This document shows, in pieces, positions 61,801 through 64,000 of a stretch of 64,000 nt of DNA. Source of the DNA: Tistrella mobilis (GTDB taxonomy: Bacteria; Pseudomonadota; Alphaproteobacteria; Tistrellales; Tistrellaceae). The stretch's first letter is position 1; each line of letters starts with the position of its first letter. The notes beneath the pieces were generated by a model. The model had not been told where the DNA came from. It saw nothing but the letters and a program-made list of their open reading frames with translations, and did no database searches. The position numbers were made by a program, and so were the translations under genes. The stretch spans positions 372,001 through 436,000 of the forward strand of contig NZ_CP121014.1 of the NCBI RefSeq assembly GCF_041468085.1, written 5' to 3'.

Positions 61801-64000
61801 GCCGCAGGCGATCCTGCCCCTCGACGCGCTGCCGCTGACGCCGGCGGGCAAGCTCGACCGCCGGGCCCTGCCGGTACCGGCGGCAGATCTCCCGGCGCAT
61901 CAGGCGCCGCGGACCGGGGCCGAACGCCTTATGGCCGGCCTCTGGTCGGCCGTGCTCGGCATTAAAAATCCCGGCGTCACCGACGACTGGTTCGCGCTCG
62001 GCGGCGATTCGATCCAAAGCCTGCAACTGGTCGCCCGTGCCCGCGCGGCGGGGCTGAAGCTCACCACCCGGCAGATCCTGGAACATCCGCGGATCAAGGA
62101 TCTGGCCCGGCTTGCCGTTCCGATCAGCGAAACGCCTGATCTTCCGGTGGCCGATGGCGCGGCCGCCGATCCCTTCGCGGCCGTCCGCCAGGTCTTCGCC
62201 GAGCTGGGCGAGCCTTTCGACGCGGTCGAGGATGTCTATCCCGCCACCCCTCTGCAACAGGGCCTGCTGTTCCACGCCCGCACCGGTGCCCGCGACGGGC
62301 TTTATGTCAACCAGCTGCGCATCACCGTCGACGGCCCGGTCGATCGGCAGGCGCTGGCCGGCGCCTGGCGGGCGGCGATCGCCCGCCATCCGATCCTGCG
62401 CACGCGTTTCGAATGGCGGCATGGCGGCGAGGCCTTGCAGGTTGTCCAGCGCGTCGCTGAACCGGTGGTGATCGAAGAGGATCACGGCCTTGCCGACCTG
62501 GCGGCGCATGAGAGCCGGCTTCGCGCCTGGCGGGCGGAAGATCTGGCCCGCGGCTTCGATCTCACCCGCGCGCCGCTGGCCCGGCTCGCCATCCTCCGCC
62601 GTCCCGATGGCGGCAACGAGCTGATCTGGACCGCCCATCACGTCATCACCGACGGCTGGAGCACCGCGCGGCTGCTGGCCGAAATCGCCACCGACTATGC
62701 CGCCCGCCGGGCCGGCGGCGTGGCCGATATCCCGGCGCCGCGCCCCTGGCGCGACTATGTCGCCTGGGCGGCCGCCCGCCCCGATGCGGCGGCGTGGTGG
62801 CAGGAACAGGCGGCGCGGCTGGCCGATCCGGTGACGCTGGCCACCGCTTTCGGCGACGTCACCCCGGCCGAGCCGGCTGCAACCGATGATCATTTGATTA
62901 TCCTGGATGACAATCTTTCGGAGTCTCTGCGACGTCTCGCCCGTCGGAACGGCGTGACCCTCGCCACGGTGATGCAGGGCGCCTGGGGCCTGTTGCTGGC
63001 CCGCGCGGGCGGCGGCCGGCAGGCGCTGTTCGGCATCACCACCGCCGGCCGCCCGCCCGAACTCGACGGGGTCGAGGCCATGCAGGGGCCGTTCATCAAC
63101 AGCCTGCCGCTGCTGGTCGACACCGCCCCGGGCCGGGCGCTCGGCGCCTGGCTGCGCGATCTCCATGCGCTGGGCGGCGCGCTGCGCGAGGTGGAACACA
63201 GCCCGCTGGCCCGGGTGCAGCGCTGGATGGGGCGGAGCGGCGATGCGCTGTTCGACAGCCTGCTGGTGTTCGAGAACTACCCCGCCGACCGCGCTTTGGG
63301 CGACACCGCCTTCGGCGGCCGCATCGCCGGGGTCGAGACCACCGAGCGCACCCATTACCCGCTGACGCTCGCCATCGCGCCCGATGCCGCCATCACCCTG
63401 GGCTTCGGCTTCGATCCGGCGCGGCTGCCGGCCGATCTGGTGGCGCGGATCGCCGGCCTTTATCGCGACCTGCTGGGGCGTCTGGCGGAAGCGGCCGATG
63501 ATACGCCTCTCGGCGCGCTCCGCCTCACCGACCAGGGCATGCCAGAGGTCAACGCCCCCGCAAGCCCGGACGTCGTCACCCGCATCGCCGCCCGGATCGC
63601 CGCCACCCCCGCGACCATCGCGCTCCGCACGGGCGGCGAGGGCTGCGACTACGCCACCCTCGGCCACCAGGCCGGCGGGATCGCGCGGCGCCTGCGCTCT
63701 GCCCCTGCCACCGCAAACCTGGATCCCGGCCTTCGCCGGGATGACGGGGGAGAGGAAGGAGGGCAGGCCGGCGCCGCCGTGCCGGCCATGAACGCCGCAT
63801 CGCCGCTGTCACACGATGAGGGCGCCACTCTCGGCCACCAGGCCGGCGGGATCGCGCGGCGCCTGCGCTCTGCCCCTGCCACCGCAAACCTGGATCCCGG
63901 CCTTCGCCGGGATGACGGGGGAGAGGAAGGAGGGCAGGCCGGCGCCGCCGTGCCGGCCATGAACGCCGCATCGCCGCTGTCACACGATGAGGGCGCCACC
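43064..64000 (+). CDS. Giant siderophore NRPS, open to the window end (C-terminus missing)
   Basis: One frame is open from ATG 43064 (GGAG at 49-52) to 64000, 6979 codons without a stop; it simply runs out of the window. Order: YqcI/YcgG heme N-hydroxylase domain, FAAL-like domain, C1-A1-T1-E1, C2-A2-T2, C3-A3-T3-E2, C4-A4-T4, C5-A5(partial). I checked the frame at the A3, A5, T and HHxxxDG motifs of each module, and all fall in phase. Phosphopantetheine Ser codons are at 48482, 52973, 56123 and 62009. REP-derived and other repeats are inserted in frame at several places, two of them inside A domains. The operon (mbtH, SyrP-like, SznF-like) and the Fur box identify it as a siderophore synthetase. 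Order and enzymes agree with a C-diazeniumdiolate, beta-hydroxyaspartate siderophore. No thioesterase or exporter is in the window. Confidence 0.93.
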   Translation, partial: MNSGRILPEDRRRKPTPWTARLIRDDGLVATPPPAWLPPFYDLFHAKVTDPAYPCFFGTLAERKGEMFYAWVDRADDLSGVPAAMATFLRLAAERPEEKNNFALFFPPDPEPLPHAGYRDRFWRVLQHLHDHDPAPTFETLETEPDDAAWEFGFGGEQMFAVGCAPSYKARDSRNLGPGMVILFQPRSVFIDTITKREIGAEARAVVRKRLLAWDGQPVHPDLGVYGDTDNREWKQYFLADGNDPEAGRCPFLVRRDRSFADTLTALLVGRGRHQADLPAITVVTDGPDLTYGPDLTYGRLDARARDLAARLADHARPGDRVMLLLSPGPDYVAALFACLYAGLIAVPVGAGRGADPARLQAIRADAGPRILLADKASGWLVANMATTGDETVIYSDTDLAAAPRSFEPVVASAESLAFLLYEPGPAAPGSAAARGVMHSHGSVMAALLVARRLLGLARGDVVVNVLPLDRAAGLIGGVLAAIFAGLKLVMADPDRVQADPVLWLRAIAGQGGTVSGGSDALWRLCLDRVGTADLAGLDLSRWRVAWCASGALPAEMPAALHDRLAPAGLPATAFHPCHGLAEAGLLIAGDRPGQGARIVAAPRNAARIGTVTAAAPRLIACGPAAPGHEIAIIDPATRHRLPAGTIGEIWTRGPAIARGYWNRSDATAATFDARIAGSDDSDNTPWLRTGSLGALIDGELLVCGATDTPILIAPAPMSDTTGAAPSSATSTVIPAQAGIQVPLRAKAAADPAVPTATRPGLQEPAGTADPAPTTANLDPRLRGDDGGEGGAVTGAAVPATDATPSSRDHAPALEASAPPSRDGEPALEPATTLSRADAAHPSPNPDTVIPAQAGIQVPLRAKAAAAIPATVGQQGFWIDWQLDPTDARWNVSARLSLAGDLAPEVVRAAIGVMIARHDALRVRFAEEDGTLWQLIAPEPQFEWRAGADADLDEAARRPFDLARGPLLRADLVADGPGRHLLQVVVHHAVTDGWSAGIMLRDMMMALAGRRLRPAPDYAAAIRAAALDPDHLARQLAWWCDRLAGETPELHLPRRAGATPGGPGRRVSRMVSATLAARLAEAGRARGATRAVVLLAGFAALLHRHGGTAATRIGIARAGRGGAASRHVVGFFVNTLVLHTDLPAGLDAGGLIDRVRDGLREAEAHGDLPFPRLVAALRPDRRAGRNPLVRVMFNHQPGRLDRRLADGPAALAGIELDPGTAEIELSLGISETADGLAVAFDHAAAAFAAADIERLADDYLAILEALAADPARPLGALPVGLPAPHPAATPVFLPAAARIAARAAADPAAPALIVEGESWSRGRLDRWSDHIARDLLDAGLAPEERVGLDLPRGAAMVAGLLGILKAGGAVVPLDPALPPARRALILADAGIRRVLTDATEPDATEPDGPDLPRVLEPVVPGQIAYVIHTSGSTGTPKGVAIPQDALSAHLDDYTACYGLTAADRVLQFSTLGFDAAFEQLLPVLAAGGTAVLRGPEIWDHATLNTRLAADRVTLAYLPTGYWRRWLDDLPASLPDLRLMVVGAEALGGDAVGLWRAGPLGHIPLRNSYGPTEATITATDHETGPADIPSPQVAIGRPWPRRLAELRDAHGNPVPVGGVGELCLGGVALARGYLNRPGLTAERFVPAAGGGRLYRTGDLVRPRADGTLDFLGRADSQIKLRGYRIEPGEVEAALRRQPGVRDAVVGLIAGRLVAHVAGEADAAALTAALAADLPGWMVPQAILVLDALPLTPAGKIDRRALPEPALAEVAGEEAKTTNETLLLTIARELLGRADLGVTDDLFAAGADSILVLQLVARARAVGLALTPRAVFDRPRIDRLAAVAGAAAAPASLPPLTGTDLPLTPIQGRFLARHAEPASPWNQAVLLELADDIGADDVAAAAIAAALGRLVALHDALRLRLRRDPDGGWHQQIAEEEGAELLVAPADPADLHAMVDPVHGPVLRAALIEGSPRRLMITIHHLAVDGVSWRILLDDLATLLAGREPAPATTPWSRWAAAQPARAAAVQGRADHDQTSLWRRRLAGAAPTFGPHRTGRRRRVELIVDAAAGRDELLLAALSRALGRPALVEIETHGRDLAGPDTPLDRTVGWFTATHPMVVTPQDDDRVLVASLRAARIGLPLGGAAHALVDGLDDLPRPDIAVNNLGRFPEGAGVLRLVTDMIGDPTGGIAPEQALVLDALTIGDRLHLRFDADEVVPDLDHFAERFAAALDRLGRLALPEDAWPATPMQQGMIFHARLAPADGLYINQLRLDLAGRVDPAGLEASWNAALARHPVLRSRFAEAGDGSLIQIVEPEAQLRLTCIDIDAVGHYIDVDASGGRYIDVDAFLSADAARGIDTATAPLMRLTLLRGARADTLVWTCHHAITDGWSSARLLAEIAGLADTAPAGAGQGGSYRDHVARAGARPVDAGWWRARAAAVTDPVLLLPALGRPEAPVPGRACRTIRLDPARTAALKAAAAAAGVTLATLVQGAWALMLARLGGRNQVAFGVTVSGRPADLPGVEAIQGPFLASLPVWVDLPGAAPLATWLRGLQSETIDLADQAHAGLAEIGRITGLGAEGLFDSLLVVENYPLDPRLMTRGFGAPVIAAEMVERTHFPLTLAVIPEAAAEGAVAEGAAAEGTAAEGTGGQGERLALRFDHDATRIDPPTIAALAEGLAGLLGRLAADINQNLGNIALVLPDAAAPALDTAAPLSHPNGAVPSIKTHTVIPAQAGIQVPVRPKDIADPGAATPFTPILTPIAAHAAADPDRPAVTMGDDRLTRGALDRLSNRIARQLARAGVATDRLVGLCLDRSPALVAGALGILKAGGAYVPLDPAYPAERLAGSLDDAALAVIVTDRATADTLGGLFAGRTLVLVDAPDETDDRPLATPIHPDQLAYVIYTSGSTGRPKGVGITHRNLARLLTRTSHWYGFGPNDVWPLFHSFAFDVSVWEIFGALSTGGRLVVVPWWTARDAGAFHALLRAERVTVLNQTPSAFLPLMQADTAAAERLTDIRVIVFAGEKLEPASLAGWLALRGATAPVLVNMYGITETTVHVTYRETTAADATRLPPRSLIGVPIPDLTLHVVDADLNPTPLFGTGELLVGGPGLARGYLGRPALTAERFIPDPFGAPGARLYRSGDLVHLMADGMLDYVGRNDFQVKIRGFRIELGEINAALLTAPGIREAAALAVDNGAGGRRILAWLVMQPGAVLDAAALRGHLAARLAPHMIPAGFIALDRMPLTVNGKLDRARLPMTLAPEAGEGDGPAYETPANATERALARIWASVLGLAQLGRTEDPFVNGADSLLAMRALARIRSELGVDPGLKALFDHPTVAELAKVVDEAAKHDLQLLPLRADAGRAPLTPGQDGLWFLWRLDPASTAYTVAGALSLTGAGAGAGAGAAAVDAAALRRAVADVVARHEALRVRFADTPAGPVQLIDPAPRFVWQEIDLTAAPETLPDLLAGFAAEPFDLTAGPLLRARLVRLAPDHRVLALATHHIVADGWSMTVLAREIAALCRGRPLPAPVSGWGDWSAAARAALDQGRLADQIAWWQAELGRDHPVLRLPVDRPRKGARSDAGGRVERRIDAAAMARIRAAGRGATLFVTLLAAFDILLHRQGGDSDIRIGVPVAGRTGPGTEDMVGFFVNTLVLKAEITGGMRFGDLVDQLRRRSLEAWSRQDVPFAVLVDRLGGERSLERTPLFQVMFNLQQQDPSAASPGDGIHVDIVENPVATARFDLVLDVVERPDGLRLAFDYAADIFEATTVARLADQYLYLLGQITSGADPLIAALALPAPRPAALPAAPVRHRFDPVAARILRRAAQLPTREAVACEGIRVSYGDLDRLSNRVAAALIAAGLQPEERVGLLLTRTAELPAALIGVLRAGGAFVPLDPAYPEDRLADMAADAGIRLVLADAATDAALGPLLAGRQVIRLDALPDGDRAAGPVAPVLAQVHPHQLAYVIYTSGSTGRPKGVAISQDAFSLHMDDFLATYGIADTDVVLQQSTLNFDVALHEMLPALIMGGRIVMRGPAMWDLATLSRVLAEERVTVSRIPTAYWQQWLRDPPRDLPHLRQVTVGGEGLPGDALRRWREGPLGHIRLDNLYGPTETTVACMHRITTQEDAACLIVPIGTAYPGRTVAIIDADGNHVPVGGYGELCIQGDSLARGYLGRPGQTAERFVPDEQACGNGAPGARLYRTGDLCRMRADGTVDFLGRLDAQVKLRGFRIEPGEIEAAMRACPGVADAVVALIGAGEGARLAGYITGTADPAMVAAALGRRLPAHMVPATITPLAALPLMPNGKVDRKALPEPGLAAAGEAVAATTDAEAALLDVWQEVLGRDDFGVTDGFFELGGDSILSLQVVARARAAGWVITPTQIFTHPRIDRLAAVATPAVTREVAAEITDTPLPLTPIQQGFFDRHPDGPSHWNQAVLLIPDPAVTPEALGAALAALVARHDALRLRFAADDAGGWTQRVAPVETATLLVHRAIAADALEDACSDVQSSLDIRTGPLLRAGLFDLPGGERRLLIAIHHLAVDGVSWRILGADLATALSGAPLAPVPTPWSRWVAGRAALAATPALDDQAAWWRRAAEGAGPCFPERPCFPEPPCFPERNAFPEHIGPRGLTLSWQADPALTAALIQDLPRRFGLGVEELLATTLARLLATITGRTHVGIDLEGHGRDTDPADTAPAADLSRTIGWFTARYTLALPGAGDAAAVLAAIRQMLKSVPHGGRDRGWIRALDDLPRADVSLNYLGRVDLGLAGGSGFALAPEGTGRRTAPGIGGSGHALAADALIRDGRLVIDWRSDGALADAAALRNLAEQFGALLAELVETCRTTPPALVPADVPLAGLDAAALARLGLTLGATEDVYPATGLQEGLLLHAGDAQDGLYINQLHLVLEPEADIGVLIDAWRAAIRRHAILRTRFAWDHGGAALQIVMRDAVLPVARLDWRALDADGHDRRLAAWAAEDRRRGIDPAVAPLARLTVIARPDGGHDLFWTSHHALSDGWSLALLMGEIAADYAARIDGAPAGLPPVRPWRDHVAATLDAGRRFTPWWQAEAARRDDPALLLPLLNAPALPAGEVAAGPFTRHTPQGEAATARLAAAAARAGVTLATLVEAAWALTLGRLGHRNQTVFGVTMSGRGADLPGIDRMIGLFINSLPLVVDLPAAMPVSQWLQNIQTDAASLRAAEATPLATVQRVTGLAGDALFDSLLVFENYPVDGALADSRLGRLVRSLAMEERTHYAATLAAVPGRGLDLRWGFDGARVSPSDADRLTACFLNLLAALPDHLDQALGRLAWAGDVPPQAAEHPFRPVTARLAAAAAAHPHAIAITCEGVSITHAALDRHANQVAGRVVAAAPAPATANLDPGLRRDDGEEAGAGDGIGLPAIDAAAPATVAMPPSRADSAVPSTNLHTVIPAKGRVVAVAAMLPTEGVAAAPATANLDPGLRRDDGEEAGAGDGTGLPAIDAAAPATVTMPPSRADSAVPSTKTNTVIPAKGRVVAVAAMLPTEGVAAAPATANLDPGLRRDDGEEAGAGDGTGLPAIDAAAPATVTMPPSRADSAVPSTKTNTVIPAKGRVVAVAAMLPTEGVAAAPATANLDPGLRRDDGEEAGAGDGTGLPAIDAAAPATVTMPPSRADSAVPSTKTNTVIPAKGRVVAVAAMLPTEGVAAAPATANLDPGLRRDDGEEAGVGDGTGLPAIDAAAPATVTMPPSRADSAVPFSKTNTVIPAKGHVVAVAAMLPTEGVAAAPATANLDPGLRRDDGEEAGVGDGTGLPAIDAAAPATVTMPPSRADSAVPFSKTNTVIPAKAGIQVPFHPKTAAHPGTPDLTDTPIGLCVTRGPALVAGLVGILKAGAVAVPLDGDLPDARLAQIIAGAGLSLVVADAAGRDRLAGFGLTIISAEEGSDAAPAVDAVRHPQALAYLLYTSGSTGTPKGVAIPHGALAAHLDDHAARFGLSADDRVLQFSTLAFDAAFEQLLPILALGGTVVMRGPDLWDYATLNQRLAADRVTVAYLPTGYWRGWLSGLPATAPASLRMLAVGAEALGGAALGRWRDGPLGHLPLLNTYGPTEATITATGHLTGAADIAAAQVPIGRAWPSRRVLILDTHGNPVPEGGIGELCIGGPALARGYSGSPGQTAARFVPDATGRPGARLYRTGDLCRREAGDVFRYLGRLDDQVKLRGYRIEPAEIEARIRALPGIRDAAAGVIGQGEAARLVAHIVGDATPEAVRAALTRDLPGWMVPQAILPLDALPLTPAGKLDRRALPVPAADLPAHQAPRTGAERLMAGLWSAVLGIKNPGVTDDWFALGGDSIQSLQLVARARAAGLKLTTRQILEHPRIKDLARLAVPISETPDLPVADGAAADPFAAVRQVFAELGEPFDAVEDVYPATPLQQGLLFHARTGARDGLYVNQLRITVDGPVDRQALAGAWRAAIARHPILRTRFEWRHGGEALQVVQRVAEPVVIEEDHGLADLAAHESRLRAWRAEDLARGFDLTRAPLARLAILRRPDGGNELIWTAHHVITDGWSTARLLAEIATDYAARRAGGVADIPAPRPWRDYVAWAAARPDAAAWWQEQAARLADPVTLATAFGDVTPAEPAATDDHLIILDDNLSESLRRLARRNGVTLATVMQGAWGLLLARAGGGRQALFGITTAGRPPELDGVEAMQGPFINSLPLLVDTAPGRALGAWLRDLHALGGALREVEHSPLARVQRWMGRSGDALFDSLLVFENYPADRALGDTAFGGRIAGVETTERTHYPLTLAIAPDAAITLGFGFDPARLPADLVARIAGLYRDLLGRLAEAADDTPLGALRLTDQGMPEVNAPASPDVVTRIAARIAATPATIALRTGGEGCDYATLGHQAGGIARRLRSAPATANLDPGLRRDDGGEEGGQAGAAVPAMNAASPLSHDEGATLGHQAGGIARRLRSAPATANLDPGLRRDDGGEEGGQAGAAVPAMNAASPLSHDEGAT
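43896..45190 (+). other. NRPS degenerate FAAL-like AMP-ligase domain
   Basis: The order of motifs is that of a fatty-acyl-AMP ligase, but key sites are lost. The P-loop-like motif (YTSGTTG type) is replaced by LLYEPGPAAPGSAAARGVMH. HGLAEAG stands for YGLAE. TGSLGALIDGELLVCGA stands for TGDLG-x-DGEL-x-VTGR, with Asp changed to Ser. The C-terminal subdomain and a following carrier domain are absent; REP-derived sequence and then C1 follow. It probably cannot form acyl-AMP. The start contains an 18-bp in-frame duplication (43925-43960, PDLTYG twice). Confidence 0.7.
45257..45661. repeat. REP-like elements in frame inside the NRPS gene (linker before C1)
   Basis: A complete inverted pair lies at 45257-45422 (GTCATCCCCGCG ... 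AACCTGGATCCCC). The left half, with about 57 bp, recurs at 45605-45661, exactly 348 bp (116 codons) downstream. The reading frame stays open and gives VIPAQAGIQVPLRAKAAA twice. The insert occupies the place where the FAAL C-terminal subdomain should be. Confidence 0.9.
45662..49780 (+). other. NRPS module 1: C1-A1-T1-E1
   Basis: C1 (about 45680-46930) has HHAVTDG at 46022-46042 and VVGFFVNTLVL, so it is of the LCL or starter kind. A1 (about 46930-48350) has YVIHTSGSTGTPKG near 47336, NSYGPTE at 47759 and LTPAGKIDRRALP. Its pocket line GFDAAFEQ with AYLPTGYW suggests an acidic pocket residue. T1 has Ser at 48482. E1 (about 48600-49780) has HHLAVDGVSWRIL at 48995, VEIETHGRD and VNNLGRF, so module 1 should give a D-residue. 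A 15-bp duplication (47255-47284) adds ATEPD twice. Confidence 0.85.
50021..50097. repeat. Three in-frame copies of an ATCGATGTCGATGCA-like unit in C2
   Basis: Copies start at 50021, 50048 and 50078, at whole-codon intervals of 27 and 30 bp. They encode CIDIDA, YIDVDA and YIDVDA. They lie in a surface segment of C2 ahead of HHAITDG. Each unit is itself palindromic. Confidence 0.75.
50942..51001. repeat. 15-bp in-frame tandem repeat (4 copies) near the end of C2
   Basis: Units beginning GCCGAAGGG at 50942, 50957, 50972 and 50987 encode AEGAV, AEGAA, AEGTA and AEGTG. The unit is exactly five codons. It is a flexible linker-like insertion. Confidence 0.85.
51190..51290. repeat. REP-like half-element in frame in the C2-A2 linker
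   Basis: GGTGCCGTTCC flank followed by ACCGTCATCCCCGCGCAGGC and GGGGATCCAGGTTCC. It is read as THTVIPAQAGIQVPVRPKD, and the frame continues into A2. Only the left half of the inverted pair is present. The left flank matches the intergenic element at 35070. Confidence 0.88.
53095..57570 (+). other. NRPS module 3: C3-A3-T3-E2
   Basis: C3 (about 53095-54460) has LTPGQDGLWFLWRLDPAS, HHIVADG at 53552-53572 and MVGFFVNTLVLK, LCL type, after T2 with no E domain. A3 (about 54480-55990) has YVIYTSGSTGRPKG at 54941 and NLYGPTE at 55364, with NFDVALHE and RIPTAYW as pocket segments. T3 has Ser at 56123 (GGDSI). E2 (about 56260-57570) has HHLAVDGVSWRIL at 56651, DLEGHGRD and SLNYLGRVD, so this residue should be epimerised. 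Confidence 0.85.
56846..56917. repeat. 18-bp in-frame tandem repeat (4 copies) in E2
   Basis: Six-codon units encode CFPERP, CFPEPP, CFPERN and AFPEHI. They sit in E2 after AAWWRRAAEGAGP, where the alignment of E domains is variable. The Cys and Phe content is unlike the rest of the enzyme. Confidence 0.85.
57640..62130 (+). other. NRPS module 4: C4-A4-T4, A4 split by a 476-codon repeat insert
   Basis: C4 (about 57640-58960) opens VYPATGLQEGLLLH and has HHALSDG at 58064, the DCL pattern after E2. A4 starts at about 58990 (HPFRPVTARLAAAAAAHPHA, then ANQVAGRVV). It is interrupted from about 59135 to 60563 and resumes at TPIGLCVTRGPALVAGLVG. It then has LLYTSGSTGTPKG at 60842, NTYGPTE at 61265 and LTPAGKLDRRALP. 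Its pocket lines AFDAAFEQ and AYLPTGYW are nearly those of A1, so A1 and A4 may use the same amino acid. T4 has Ser at 62009 and no E domain follows. Confidence 0.82.
59162..60530. repeat. 234-bp tandem array (about 5.8 copies) inside A4 of the NRPS
   Basis: AACCTGGATCCCGG recurs at 59162, 59396, 59630, 59864, 60098 and 60332, exactly 234 bp (78 codons) apart. Each unit carries both REP-like half-hairpins and the flank GTGCCGTTCCGT. The left-hand hairpin is truncated (CCGGCGAAAGG) except in the last copy, where it is complete. Every copy is open in the NRPS frame, giving ANLDPGLRRDDGEEAG and ADSAVPSTKTNTVIPAKG. The copies are nearly identical. Confidence 0.95.
62150..64000 (+). other. NRPS module 5: C5-A5 (partial)
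   Basis: C5 (about 62200-63520) opens VYPATPLQQGLLFHARTGA and has HHVITDG at 62636-62656, although T4 has no E domain before it. It may be a dual or DCL-derived domain. A5 begins at about 63570 (RIAARIAATPATIALRTGG, then HQAGGIARRLR) and runs into a repeat array and the window end. Its A3 and A5 motifs are not yet reached. Confidence 0.8.
63662..64000. repeat. 171-bp tandem array inside A5 of the NRPS (at least 2 copies, cut by window end)
   Basis: CGGCCACCAGGCCGGCGGGA recurs at 63661 and 63832, a 171-bp period (57 codons). Each unit contains the right REP-like hairpin (AACCTGGATCCC ... GGGATGACGG) and, unlike the 234-bp array, includes the host codons HQAGGIARRLR. The frame stays open. The array may extend beyond the window. 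Confidence 0.9.

Noticed and set aside
60443-63667. Very long minus-strand open frames (up to about 1070 codons) opposite the NRPS and other genes
   Set aside because: They are shadows of high-GC codon use on the plus strand. They encode repetitive Gly/Ala/Arg-rich text with no domain motifs, while the plus strand has all NRPS motifs in one frame.
43064-64000. Didemnin-type NRPS/PKS cluster
   Set aside because: No ketosynthase or other PKS domains, and the MbtH/SyrP/SznF-like neighbours plus a Fur box point to a siderophore.

Overview
The window is very GC-rich proteobacterial chromosome or megaplasmid DNA. Alphaproteobacterial gene types (TRAP transporter, FecI/FecR, IclR, CyaC-like cyclase) and a siderophore locus of C-diazeniumdiolate type suggest a Rhodospirillales-like marine or soil alphaproteobacterium. 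Tistrella is my best guess, by inference only. I see no rRNA, tRNA or CRISPR array.

Region 1 (1-17947) is mixed accessory and regulatory DNA. It holds a TetR/oxidoreductase pair, a siderophore-interacting reductase with an AraC regulator, and a membrane redox-type adenylate cyclase divergent from a Crp/Fnr regulator. A decayed toxin-antitoxin pair follows between direct repeats, then a GIY-YIG nuclease beside a 310-bp tandem array. Next come an AraC regulator, a TetR/SDR pair with a clear operator, a two-component system around a MipA-like outer-membrane protein, a halovibrin-like secreted protein, a FlK-like thioesterase and an MFS transporter.

Region 2 (18895-23196) is a compact, translationally coupled five-gene operon: AurF-like diiron N-oxygenase, free-standing acyl carrier protein, amino acid:[carrier protein] ligase, nitronate-monooxygenase/FabK-like flavoprotein and O-methyltransferase. 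With the divergent thioesterase and exporter it looks like an NRPS-free pathway that tailors a carrier-bound amino acid.

Region 3 (23228-35031) is a catabolic regulon for an organic or branched acid. It has TRAP uptake (DctPQM), an NDP-forming acyl-CoA synthetase, two acyl-CoA dehydrogenases, a dienoyl-CoA-reductase-like SDR, an aldo/keto reductase, an enoyl-CoA hydratase and an IclR regulator.

Region 4 (35385-64000) begins with a lipid kinase. It continues with a FecI/FecR iron-starvation sigma pair, a frameshifted GIY-YIG gene beside a 363-bp tandem array, a Fur box, and a siderophore operon: MbtH, SyrP-like aspartyl beta-hydroxylase, SznF/GrbD-like HDO-cupin enzyme and a giant NRPS. The NRPS is open from 43064 to the window end (6979 codons, no stop). 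It starts with a fused YqcI/YcgG (DcsA/GntA/GrbE-type) heme N-hydroxylase domain and a degenerate fatty-acyl-AMP-ligase-like domain, followed by C-A-T-E, C-A-T, C-A-T-E, C-A-T and C-A(partial). The enzyme set predicts a siderophore with beta-hydroxyaspartate and an N-nitrosohydroxylamine (graminine-like) ligand, of the type published as tistrellabactin.

A family of REP-like palindromes, usually as inverted pairs, runs through the window. They make intergenic tandem arrays next to both GIY-YIG genes, and they also sit in frame inside the NRPS. There they have been amplified (234-bp and 171-bp units, whole codons) in the same surface loop of two adenylation domains.
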